Below are positions 1-10,327 of a stretch of 64,000 bases of DNA, in pieces. The notes under the pieces are model-generated. The model was not told the origin of the DNA. It did no database searches and saw only the letters and a list, made by a program, of their open reading frames with translations. Position 1 is the first letter of the stretch; the number at the start of each line of letters is the position of its first letter. The DNA is from Triglochin maritima. Lineage: Eukaryota > Streptophyta > Magnoliopsida > Alismatales > Juncaginaceae. The DNA is taken from assembly GCA_963682175.1 (NCBI GenBank), contig OY821774.1:45212201-45276200 (forward strand). Reading direction: 5' to 3'. The position numbers were made by a program, and so were the translations under genes.

Positions 1-66
1 AAATGAAGCAGTTCACCGTTTATGCGCACAGCATCTTGCCGAAAACTTGCTCAAAAATTGTAAGAA

Positions 67-1990
67 TCAATATGCAGTTGACGCCTTCAAGGCAGCATGC
101 AGACACAGTAATCCGTGGGATTTCAAAGCCAGTTTGGAACAAATTGACTCCACATCTCCAGGTAATCCAGCATCGCACAGTACTCTTTCAAATTCATGCA
201 CCTGATCGCAATCGACAGCATCGAGTTGGTGACTCTTCAACAACATTTTACACAATCCCTTAGTTCCACGTTTGTACAACTGCTTGATAACAAATTTAGC
301 CCGTTGAATACCACGTAAGCCCTGCAATTGTAGTTTGAAAATTAGATAATAAAACACAACAAACAATAATCGTCAAAGTCGTTCAAAATACATACCATAC
401 GTCGAATACGTGGTCCACCAGGAACGTAACCTAAGTCCTCAATAGAATCACGTGGGGGTGGCAACGGCCTTTCCAAACCGAACTCTATTTGGCCTCGTAT
501 GTAGACTGTGTACATACCATTATGCTGAAACCACTGACGATACCGTCGATTTTCTCTCGGATCATATGGTCGACCTTCGTGAACAATATGCGGTCTTTCC
601 CACATTCGTATGTAAATTTCATGCTTCGCTGACCAATCATCTCTCTGTCGGGCCGCATGTACTATCTTATCAAGTCTTTTGAGTTCTGTCCACGGATGAG
701 GTTCTGGCGGTGGCGTCGTCTGATAAAATCCAAATTGTCTCATAGTTCTTTCTGGATAATGCCATGAAATCATCCAGAAATGAATCAAAGGCACTCTCGC
801 AAGCCAATATGCAGCATCAGTAGTAAATACCCGGCCAGGAAGCGACATCATACTTTCATAATACGGCTGCCAGTTTACATGCTCATCCAACATACATTCA
901 AATTCATTTCTGTAATGTGTAAGACAATTATGTGCGGCACTAACCTCATAAGTCTGTGGGTATTGCCACTTAATAGCAAATGGAGGTCGCGAGTCTAGGT
1001 CTTCTCCACCTAAACACTCAGCATGACCCACGTGTCTCGGCCGGGCTACGGGAAACCGAGTCCAAGACCAGTGTTGAAGAAGTAACAATGCACCACCAAT
1101 GTTCCTTTTCCCAGTTTGACATGAAACAGACAAGTTGCGATATAAACATGAAAGCACGGCCGCACCCCAATTGTATACTATCGGCTTGTCCAACACCTGC
1201 AAAAATCTCAAATACATAACTGGAACACCTGTCCCAGAGCTATCAGGGAAAACCATGGATCCAAACAAATCTAAAATGAAAGCCCGTGTATATTGTGCCA
1301 CTTCTTCATCTGTGGGAAATTCTGGCAGATTCCCGTAATTTAGCCGCAACCATTGCAAACTGATGCTAAATCCAGACTCTTTGAACATTTGTGGCTCATC
1401 TCCTCCAACCGTTCTTTTACCTTTTTTCATAATCTCGGCGTTTATATCAATCCCAAAGCAATTTCTAATTAACTCACGACTATCTCGATCACTGTGCCCG
1501 ATTATTGGAATACCACTGATAGGTAGACCCCACAAACAGCTAACATCCTGCAATGTTAATCCAACTTCCCCAACCGGTAAGTGGAAAGTGTGAGTCTCAG
1601 GACGCCAACGCTCTACAAGTGCAGTAATCAATCTATTGTCTGTCCTTGTATGTTTTATTTGGGCAAGTTGATATAATCCCAAATTTTTGAGTGCTTGACT
1701 AAAACAATCGTGGAAAGGAATTACTGGACGATGTGCACGACATTCCAAAACAGCCTCCGGCTATAATATATTCAAATATATTGTGAAAAATAAATCAATT
1801 AAAAAATTGTAATTTAAATATTTACAAAATTAACACAATATACTTTTTTGGTACTTACATTTGTGCAAATATCATTGACTCTGAACATGCAATTTGGTAT
1901 TCCGAGAAGTGGGGAAATAGACTCTCTATCAACTGCATCATTATACTCACGTTCGTTTTGTACAGAGCGACTTCTACTTAAATGACTCAT
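67..1990 (-). CDS. Plant mobile domain (PMD) protein, MAIN-like, complete, 3 coding exons
   Basis: Coding exons on the minus strand are 1990-1859, 1760-396 and 321-67, all phase 0, with GT donors and AG acceptors, giving 44+455+84 = 583 residues ending at TGA (67-69). The central exon carries the PMD signature: a Leu-rich start (LGLYQLAQ), then RWRPETHTFHLPVGE, TLQDVSCLWGLPISG and further on WLRLNYGNLP and YTRAFILDLFGSMVFPD. Such proteins are often annotated as 'serine/threonine phosphatase 7 long form homolog', but no phosphatase motif is visible. The family includes MAIN/MAIL1, nuclear proteins needed for genome stability and transposon silencing, and many copies carried by transposons. I chose ATG 1990 because an acceptor lies 13 nt upstream (2004-2006); the in-frame ATG at 2011 would then be intronic. 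Intact reading frame; whether host gene or transposon cargo is unresolved. Confidence 0.8.
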
Positions 1991-2002
1991 TTTGTCAAAA
2001 CA

Positions 2003-2500
2003 ACTGTTCATGAAAATAAAAACAGAATTACTTATAATAATTAAAAAATAATCTACTCGTACATTTCATGACAAATTGCATGTTATAGAAATAATGAAAG
2101 TTATAACAATTTAACACATAAATACAACTAATATTACAATTTTAATTTAACAGAAAATAATAAATAACTATTACAAATACTTATATTATATAATAAATTT
2201 CGTAAATGTACGTAATACAAATTTTAAATGTATATACAATTAATTTAATTATAAACAGATACATAAATACAACTAATATTTATAATTAAATATAATAGAA
2301 AATAACAAAACAATTCCAAATAATTTAAATTTAACAAAGAAATTAAATCTTAATTTAAAATATTCTTAAGTAAAAAATTTGTGTAAAATTTACCTGAGTC
2401 CAAGATAAGCTGGGAAATAAGTGTTGTGCGAGCTCCGAATTGTAGAAAAACTAGAAGAGAAGTGTCGTGCGAACCCGAGAAGATAATAAAAACTAGTTGA
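2003..2500 (-). other. Probable 5' leader exon and leader intron of the PMD gene
   Basis: On the minus strand a CTCAG|GTAAAT donor at 2394/2393 and an acceptor at 2004-2006, just ahead of the ATG at 1990, define a plausible 5'-UTR intron of about 390 bp. The leader exon would lie right of 2394; its start is not visible. Inference from splice signals only. Confidence 0.35.
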
Positions 2501-2612
2501 GATTAACTGATTTTAACTCAAAATTTAATCTGAAAACTCAAAAATTAACTGAAAACTCAAAAATTAACTGAATACTTAATCTGAAAACTCAAAAACTTAA
2601 TAACTGAAATTA
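2499..2612. repeat. AT-rich short tandem repeats, unit close to CTGAAAACTCAAAAATTAA
   Basis: About five imperfect units of 18-22 bp (ACTGA/TCTGA + AAACTCAAAAATTAA variants) lie directly between the hairpin array and the PMD leader. Confidence 0.7.
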
Positions 2613-2634
2613 AAAAAAAGTTAAAAAAAAAAAC

Positions 2635-2767
2635 CGACGGATCGCGCTTTTATAGCGCGATCCGTCGCACGGATCGCGGATCCGATCCGCGATCCGTGAA
2701 ACACGGATCGCGGGTCGCACCCGCGATACGTGGTTGCGCGGATCGCGGGTTCGACCCGCGATCTGCG
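2635..2767. repeat. Tandem array of four GC-rich hairpins (GGATCGCG family)
   Basis: Four consecutive inverted repeats with 14-bp arms and 3-5 nt loops: 2635-2667 (perfect, loop tttat), 2668-2698 (perfect, loop ccg), 2702-2732 (one mismatch, loop cgc) and 2737-2767 (one mismatch, loop tcg). All arms share the word GGATCGCG. The array is almost pure GC-rich palindrome inside very AT-rich DNA, about 650 bp upstream of the PMD start codon. Function unknown. Confidence 0.9.
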
Positions 2768-2769
2768 TA

Positions 2770-3779
2770 TTTTTGAAATTTTTTTTTTTGGTGATTAGTT
2801 TTCGAATTTTTTTTAAAATGAATATTATTTAAAAAAATTACGGCACCAAAAGTAGGTTAAGTAGTTAAATATAAAAACCAACGTTATTAATGCAAGAGGG
2901 TGAGTTTCAAAATCAAAAACTATTAGTAACGAGTGGGAGAAAGTCCTTAAATTCTCTGACATGAACTGTTCTCTAACAATTAATACTAAAGATATATAAT
3001 ATTTCCAACTCTTTGAACAGCCGTCCACATTATTTCTCTCTTGAATGACCAATAATAATAATAAACTAAATGCGACTTAGTGTAACCGTAAAGTTTACAC
3101 CTAGCATAAACATTCAAAATCTGGTATGGTTTCTTACTCTCTTTTCTTCTATGTTTAGGTGTTCCAGTATCAAATAAAAATAAAAGACAAAAGCTAGTTC
3201 AACCATGAACCCTCCAATAATTATGGGTAATGGACGAGACTATCCCTCTCACGTCCCAACTGCGAAGGGAGGAAGAGACGAGATATGACGATGGGGTGAG
3301 GCCAAAATGGGACATAAATGCGACAGCCCTGGCTCTCGGACAGGTCACGTTCCGGCAGGTCTTCTGACCTCTCTGAACATTGAGTCTGACGTAATATATA
3401 TATCTGCATTGGATATTGTTTGTTTTATATGTAGTTTAATCTATTATATTATGTATAGAAGTCGTCCACGTGAACCTTCTTTTCCCGCATGGTGTGAAAT
3501 TTGCAGGAGTACAATTTACTCCTACACAACAAAACCAGCACCAACCATATCCATATTCCATATGTATGAGTAATCGAGTGTTTATATCCTTTCATGAAAG
3601 TTCCTCCCACCTCACTGGAGTTCACGAAAGAAACGATAAATTCGAAATAAATAGAAGAAATGGAATGTCTTGTTATTAGCCTTTTATTGTAGTCCATAAA
3701 GTATTATTGCATCATGCTCACAGATGGTTTTTGTTTAAAGTGTAATTGGTTTGCAACTTTATGTGAAAAGTTTAAGAAC
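2770..3779. other. Gene-less AT-rich DNA
   Basis: No ORF with a recognisable family. A GC-richer patch at about 3230-3400 stands out but matches nothing I know. No tRNA, rRNA or clear transposon end seen. Confidence 0.5.
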
Positions 3780-4205
3780 ATATGAGTTCTGGGTGATTGT
3801 TTTGCACGAAAATCCAAAAGGTTTGAAATTGGAGTTCCAAGAGTTCTAGACTTTTCAGAATTTATATTAGAGATTAGGACCTCCATTTCCAATAAAAATC
3901 AGAAGTCTAATTTCATGCAATTTACTTTAAAAAAAACTAACAATATCCAAAACAATTAATTCTTTTTTGCATAACTTGATAAAAAAGATGATGAGTTATG
4001 AGTGATTGTTTTGCATGAAAATCTAAAAGTTTTGAAATTGGAGTTCCAAGAGTTCTAGGATTTCTAGAATTTATATCAAAGATGAATTCCTCATTTCTAA
4101 TAAAAAAACAGAAAAAATCTAGTTACATGCAATATATTTAAAATTCGTTTTTCTAACAATATCCAAAAATAATAATTATTTTCCCTAATTTGATATAAAA
4201 AATAC
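3780..4205. repeat. Diverged tandem duplication, about 209-bp unit
   Basis: Two head-to-tail copies, 3780-3988 and about 3989-4205, share blocks such as GTGATTGTTTTGCA and GAAATTGGAGTTCCAAGAG in the same order, offset 209 bp. No coding potential recognised. Confidence 0.8.
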
Positions 4206-5224
4206 ATTTTTATACAAATCACTAGAATTTGAGTTTTCAGAACTACAGTTTTGGAACTTAAGTCCTAAAAACTGAATTAGTAAACTTTCTCCCAATTCTT
4301 TCGAATCAATCACACTCTTTAACAATACTTATTTGGAAAACTTCGTTATCTTTAGGACAAAAATATATCATCCATGACACTTTCAGAATTTTATTAATCG
4401 GTTGTGGTTTTACGGCATGGCATGTGTTATCAAATAATAGCCACCACATCATCAAAGTGAATGTGATTGTGTTTTTCAAGTGAGGGTTTTCTTCTTTGGT
4501 TAGATATTTGCAGGTGGATTTTTAGAATTACTTGTCCAGGAAGCGCGATTGTTAGCAAAATCATTATGCAAAAGATTTACTATCCATTATTTTTGACGCA
4601 TTCGATGTCACTCCAGGACCCATTCAAAAAAGGTAGGAAGAAAACATGTTCGAGCTTTGGGAGCACAAGATGACAGGATTCAGCTAATGCATGTTTTGGC
4701 ACAGCTCACTTGTCCATACTATACTATGGGTCATGGGAATACATTCCATTGGGCAGATGTTTTGTCTCACTCCTATCCTTCTTGTATCGCTCGCGTGGGA
4801 ATTCATGATTTCGAACTTGATGAAATTACATCACAAAAAAAGACAACCTTTTCTCTTCTTATACTTAATATATTTCTAAATTAGTCTCGTCGGCATGTGT
4901 CTATGACCTTTCAAATGGTTTATTATATAGTTATTATTAACCAATATAAATACATTAGTATAAAACTTTAGTTCTTATAAAGACATGTTTATCCCAATAC
5001 GTGCAATTAATAATTTTATATTCATATTGTCAATATAAATAGTAAAATCGTATGTATCATTATATAATGAATATATATATATATGTTTAGCACGATATTT
5101 AATAAAAATAGTGAAACCATACATATAAACATATTATAATTATAAAAATCGTTATCACATATGGGTTATTACTGTATTATGATACAATGATACCTAAAAT
5201 TTTGGTAGGAATAATTATTAGCTA
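4206..5224. other. AT-rich DNA; unrecognised ORF-like stretch at 4640-4840
   Basis: Two overlapping short ORFs near 4657-4884 have moderately protein-like composition (HVLAQLTCPYYTMGHGN) but match no family I recognise. The rest is AT-rich with an (AT)n run near 5070. Confidence 0.4.
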
Positions 5225-5985
5225 CGTTTTAAAAACCGAACCGACGGTCGGACAGAAAGAGTGTATCTTGTGTTGCTTGCATCACTCGGCTCGAATGTTC
5301 AGGATGAGTTAATGTCTGAAATGGGTCAATCGAAAATAAAAAGTTGACCAGTTAGTTCACCGAAAAAACCAAAAGTCTGTACACCGGATTAAACCGGGTT
5401 AAATTGGAAAAAACTGAAAAAAGTCGTTTGGTCATTGGTGGAGGCATGGTTTGACCCGAAAAAATTTAAACCATTTCCCTGAACTATAAAAAGTAATAGT
5501 CTAGGTACCCCCAAAAATTAATTTGTTTCAATTTACTACAAAAACATTATTTTATTTCAATCATTAAAATTTTCAAATAAAATTAGTATTTTGGGTATGT
5601 GAAGATGTAGATTATGACAGAGAAATAAAATTAACTAACATTATTTAACTTGAACTTCATCTTTTCCTTTTCATTGATTCTTGATTATCAATATATAATA
5701 ACTAATATGTTTCTATATTTATATAAACTTCATAGTTATTTTTAGTTACACATCTTGTATAAGGACTTTAAGAACCTAAATATTTGGTAAACTACATGTG
5801 AAAATCAGTTCAATCGATCAGACCATCAGTTGGACTGTCATCCTCAAGTCGGTTCGGTTCAACTCTCGATTCACAAAATGATGATGTCATGTTAATGTCA
5901 TCATCAATTGGAATATCGGTTGAACAAATTTGAACCAAACTGAGCCTTTATCGGTTCACTGTTCAGTTGGTTAAAAAACCATGAT
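5225..5985. mobile_element. Non-autonomous TIR-like element with CCGAACCG/CGGTTCGG motifs
   Basis: The left end (gttttaaaaaccgaaccga) and right end (tcggttcactgttcagttggttaaaaaacc) form an imperfect inverted repeat, and CGGTTC/GAACCG words recur between them. No ORF. Resembles widespread plant MITE-like repeats; superfamily not determined, boundaries approximate. Confidence 0.4.
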
Positions 5986-6780
5986 TATTAATCGTCTTGG
6001 ATTTCATATTTTTAGTAATTTCGATATAATTTATATTTTAAAAATTGGATGACGTCAAGACCTCGTTGATTGAGAGGTACGACAGGTTGGCCATCGATTG
6101 CCTGGATTTTTCGGTTTGGGGAAGGGATGTCTAAAGTTTCGAGGAGGTAAAACGAGAAATAAAAATGACGGATGAAAAGTTGGTAGGACCGATTCGGTGG
6201 TGTATTCTCTTTTATATGCATCGTTTTCTTTTTCTTAATTGTTATTTTATAATGCTTTTCTTAATTGTTGTTATCTTTTATACACGACGATGATAGTGTG
6301 GGAAATGTTTCGGCAGACGTACTTGAAGAGTTGATGGCATTCTACTCTAATGTTTCACGGAATCACATCCGTGATGTTCTACCAGTCACTACGTACAAGT
6401 GTATAGATGTTAGGAAACCTACACAAATAAGCAGAAATACACATGAGTAGAGATAAGTTGTGGCGATAAAGCAAAATCAAATAGACATGAGCAGAGCAAT
6501 CTAAATTCGCAGATTCAAACAAAAAAATAACAAACAAACAACAATATACAAATATGTACATTTTTAAATATATTGTGGTGAAGAAAAATCATTTGCTTTT
6601 CTGACATAATTAAGAAAACATTTTGACGTAAAACATATAAAATTGGACTTTCATTAGGGCATCTATAACGGATGTTGTACGCTGGCTGCCCTAGTGTGCC
6701 CCCCAATAATACATTGTCTTACAAAATACATATAAAATGGAAAATACATATACATATTTAGTGCAAATACAAAATACAAT
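5986..6780. other. Intergenic DNA, no gene recognised
   Basis: Short ORF fragments near 6045-6140 and 6265-6450 look weakly protein-like (ERYDRLAIDCLDFSVWGRDV) but are unrecognised; they may be parts of the decayed transposon to the right. Confidence 0.35.
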
Positions 6781-7375
6781 ACATATAAAACCGTTTAACC
6801 GCCATAACCTAACGGAATGGTAGGATCACGAGTTGTGAAAACCATAACCGCTTAATGAATGAGCGGATAAATGTTGTGAAAATTATAACCATTTAATAAA
6901 TGAGCGGGTAAGAGTACATGATTTAACCCGTCCGTTTAACCATTTAACCGTGAAACATAGTGAATATATATGTAATATTTTGTTATATATACTATATACA
7001 TATAATAATAATTATTTTCAAAGATACCTAAAAATTCAAAGATTGTGGATTTTTAGAGGTTTTGATTATAAATTTATGAATGTTTGATGTTAAATATTGT
7101 AAATATTATATGTTTAGTTTGGTATCCGTTTATCCATTTGACAATTTTTATCCATTTAACAATTTACAAAATTCTTATATCAATTTTAGTATCCATTAAG
7201 TTTTAACCATATAACCACTCAAAACCGTTTAATTAAATAAAGTGGGTAGGGTCATGGGTAGATGTAAAATAAACTGGTTTCTAACCGAACCGTGAACTGT
7301 TTAATTAGGCGAGCGGGGGTCATGGGTAAACCCTATAACTGCCCACGAACCACCCATTTACAACCTAGTAATGCA
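6780..7375. mobile_element. MITE-like repeat rich in CCGTTTAA / CGGTTAA words
   Basis: Many copies of CCGTTTAACC, GAGCGGGTA and CATGGGTA in both orientations with an AT-rich centre (6960-7200). It looks like a degraded non-autonomous DNA element; exact ends and target duplication not found. Confidence 0.35.
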
Positions 7376-7407
7376 CTACACTATTTTTGACAATTTCTCA
7401 TTTCTCG

Positions 7408-8040
7408 TAGTGGAGGATGAACACGACTCTAACACTATTTTTGCCAATTTAAATGAATTTATCCATGACCGACCTAAGGACATTAGTGCAATTTCAGACG
7501 AGGAACAATTGTAGTATTCCATCGATCGTATCGTCGATATTAAGATTTATTTGGATGATAGGGATCCAGTTCAAGACAAACAGAAACATTTGAGTCTGAA
7601 ATCCGATTTGGTCGAGAATATATGGCGTCGCAATGGAGGAAATGCGTATTGACAATGTTTTCATGTAATATGAATTTTAATTTTTGGAATTTCAATTAGT
7701 ACAATATGTAGTGTGATCTATTAATTATTAATAATTTTTTTGTGGTTTAATAATAAAACATGTTAATTAATTACAATAATAATTGGTTATGTAATTTGTT
7801 GATTGTTGTGAAAAAATTAAAAAAGAAAATGATGTTGAGGGAAAAGAGTGTTGAATTGCTTGGTGAGTTTGAGTATTGTTAAGAAAGAATTTTTGAGTAG
7901 TTGGAGGATTTTCGGGCAGCTATGACATGACTGAGAGAGAAACTGACGTGACAAAAAGAAAATCTGACGTGGATGCTGAGCGTCTGGTAGCCGAGACACT
8001 ATACATATGCCATTAGTTTGAGTGGAAGCTAGAGAATCCA
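7408..8040 (+). pseudogene. Decayed PIF/Harbinger transposase C-terminus and 3' non-coding end
   Basis: At 7408-7650 the translation VEDEHDSNTIFANLNEFIHD, a TAG stop, then YSIDRIVDIKIY and LKSDLVENIWRRNGG aligns residue by residue with the C-terminus of the Harbinger transposase at 27400-27650 (VEDERDSYANF..., DDLIEYMWQHYG). The following AT-rich and GACGTG-containing DNA to about 8040 parallels 27680-28080. An older sibling copy, clearly dead; its 5' part is not recognisable. Confidence 0.65.
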
Positions 8041-8786
8041 CCTCAAATATAATTTGTAAAAGATATATATTCGACTCCACCACAAATTACCTAGAATTTA
8101 GCTAAAAAATGTTTTGAAACTAATATTTACACAACACCTAAAAGTTTTATATATCATTAAAGTTGTTTACTTCATCTCTATTGGGCAATGAGAAATAACA
8201 TGAAATGTCTGATATGGCACGTAGTTGGCATAAGATTCACATATCTCATGTCAAAATCATCGGAAAAGTCTCGGGAAAGTTTTTATTCAACGGTGGTCTT
8301 GCATCCTTAGTTCGAATCTCGTTAAGCACTCTGATGAAAATGGTGTTAGTCAACTCCAGTTTAGATCTGTCTGTCCCAAGTGGGAGAGAGTGTCTTGAAA
8401 TTCTAGCTCATAAAAAAAACTTTGGAAAGTCATAATACCATTAAAAGGACGCACTTTCAAGAATTGTATTCATAACCTTTTGTGATATGAAACCTTTATT
8501 TTATGTTTAGTAACGATGACACATCTCTTTACTTCTTTTGCCATATCAATTCAACTGAAGCGTGTTTTGCTGGCATGTTTGAAGCTAATATCTTATCCAA
8601 CATTAAGATTAAGGGATCGTTTGGTAACATGTAATTTTTACGTGACAACAGAAGACACGCGTGGGAGTGAAGTAGTACTGTGACGACTCCTCCAGATTTT
8701 CTTCAGCAAACAACTTTCTCCCGACGTAACAAATCCAGAAACTCGAAACCCAACATTTATTGTTTAGATGCACGTCCAAGAGTTTA
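8041..8786. other. Intergenic DNA
   Basis: No gene. A B-box-like word (AGTTCGAATCT) near 8310 suggests possible SINE debris, but no A box is found at the right distance. Confidence 0.3.
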
Positions 8787-9152
8787 GAGCAGAAATAACA
8801 GGGCTCGGGCTATCCCGGTCGCCCTGCACTTTCTTTCTACCACGTCAGTTTCTCTCACTGTCACGCTAGCTCACCAAACTCACCCAAAAAACACTCTTAC
8901 CCATGCCCGGGCTACCCCCACCCACCCTACACTCTCTTTCCTCTGCGTCATTTCTTAATTAAACAATTTTAATTTTCACGCAACATTCAACAAATTACAT
9001 TTTATATAATTCTAATAACATTACAATTCTATTTTAACTCGAAATATTGTTAATAATTACCACTTAAAATAGTGCACGCGTGATTAACAGTGCACGTGTG
9101 TTTGCTCAGTAGAAACGTGATTAAAGTGCACGCATGATATTAGACCATACTA
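8787..9152 (-). mobile_element. Short Harbinger-derived element (MITE)
   Basis: The reverse complement of this stretch follows 27826-28076, the right end of the Harbinger element, over some 250 bp: AT-rich block, GAATTAAAATTG-like words, GTGTAGGG(C/T)GGGTGGGGGTA, the TGACGTG region and the terminal GGGC...GTTATTT. TTA triplets at 8784-8786 and 9153-9155 could be the 3-bp target duplication. No transposase. Confidence 0.55.
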
Positions 9153-9540
9153 TTAAACCACATCGACAGGTCGTTCGGGGGTCTCGCTCCCCGGTGACCG
9201 AGCGACATTCCACCTCGCCGGTAAGGTGACGGGGGTGGCAAGGGGGAGCACCCATAGGATTTTTTTGGATTTTGAAATTGTTGGTTCTGATTTTTTTTGA
9301 ATTTTCATCACTTTCAAAAATTATTACCCCACATTAATAACAAATACTCAATTCATTAATAACAAAACATTCACTAAATAATTAAAATTAAGAAAAAAAT
9401 CGACGAATGAGGGGGGGGGGGACACGTGCCCGCCACCAGAGGGCGCCCCGGGCAAGCGCCCGGGTGGGTATCTCGGGCGGGCACCCAAGGGGCGCCCACC
9501 CTGTTAATGGGGGTGCACCGGGGCACCCTTAACGTGTGTG
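9142..9540. mobile_element. Second Harbinger-type short element with GC-rich ends
   Basis: GC-rich, hairpin-prone ends (9160-9250 and 9410-9535, with GGGCGCCC, CCCGGGC/GCCCGGG and a G run at about 9410-9421) flank an AT-rich centre, the same architecture as the neighbouring Harbinger MITE. Left start AGACCATA resembles the Harbinger terminus (GAGACCATAAATAAC). Ends approximate. Confidence 0.35.
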
Positions 9541-10088
9541 AAAACGAAATACAAATTTTCCACCCCAAACTCAGACGCAAGGTGGCTGACAACGGACCCT
9601 AAGAATTGTGTTCATAATAATCTTTTATAACATGCTACGAAGCCAATTATTATGTTATTTATTATGTAATCAACTTAGATAGTAGTTAGTCTAATTACTA
9701 AACAATCACACCAATCAGGGAGCCCCAAAGCATTTAAAACCTGAAACAGTAGAATTCAACCACAACACTCCAAACCACAGCAACAAACAAACCCACCAAC
9801 ACCATTAAATAAACCCCAACATTCCTTCCCACCATCACCCCTCAAACCCCTTCTATTCACGAACCTGCCATTGTTAGGTTACCCCGTCAGCAGCATTAAC
9901 GCCCTCCCTCACCGTCCCACCTAAGCCACTGTTTCCGTTGACCTCTGTTCCAGTGGCACTCTTCGTAATTACATCCAAAACCTGGGGTGTTAATAACCGG
10001 AGTGGCATTATAAGCCTTCCCTCGTCTTGGGATTCTCGTTCCGTCCCAGTGGAGTACACTGTAGTCTTCTTCCCCCTTTCCAACCCCG
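9541..10088 (+). promoter_or_regulatory. Upstream/promoter region of the HD-Zip III gene
   Basis: The sequence changes from AT-rich to C-rich (9770-9850) and then to the GC-rich 5' leader. Poly-pyrimidine stretches are present; no TATA box is convincing. Transcription start not determined. Confidence 0.35.
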
Positions 10089-10130
10089 ATGAAACCTAGA
10101 AAGCTCCGGCGATGCCGATCCCGCGTCTAG
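10089..10130 (+). other. uORF 1 in HD-Zip III leader (13 codons + stop)
   Basis: ATG at 10089, stop TAG at 10128-10130; peptide rich in Arg/Lys (MKPRKLRRCRSRV). It is relevant only if the transcript starts upstream of 10089. Confidence 0.4.
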
Positions 10131-10153
10131 GCTTCCCGATTCTCTACTTCTGA
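10112..10153 (+). other. uORF 2, overlapping uORF 1 (13 codons + stop)
   Basis: ATG 10112 to TGA 10153 in another frame (MPIPRLGFPILYF). Confidence 0.4.
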
Positions 10154-10274
10154 ACCCCCAGATCCAGCTCCGGATCCCTATTCTGTCCCGATCGAGGTTC
10201 TTTTCACAAAAAACGGTCGATCGAGGCCAGGGATCGTAGGTTGGAGGTGTAAAGGTGGGATCTTTTTCGAAAAG

Positions 10275-10301
10275 ATGTATCTTTTGGGGATATTCGAGTG
10301 A
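10275..10301 (+). other. uORF 3, 26 nt before the main ATG (8 codons + stop)
   Basis: ATG 10275 to TGA 10301 (MYLLGIFE). It ends 26 nt before the main ATG at 10328, so it is very likely inside the mature leader. Confidence 0.5.
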
Positions 10302-10327
10302 AAGGAAGGGGTGGAGTGGTGGTGGAG

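Noticed and set aside
9374..9592. Protein-coding ORF on the minus strand
   Set aside because: Pro/Gly/Arg-rich translation of GC-rich transposon ends; no domain.
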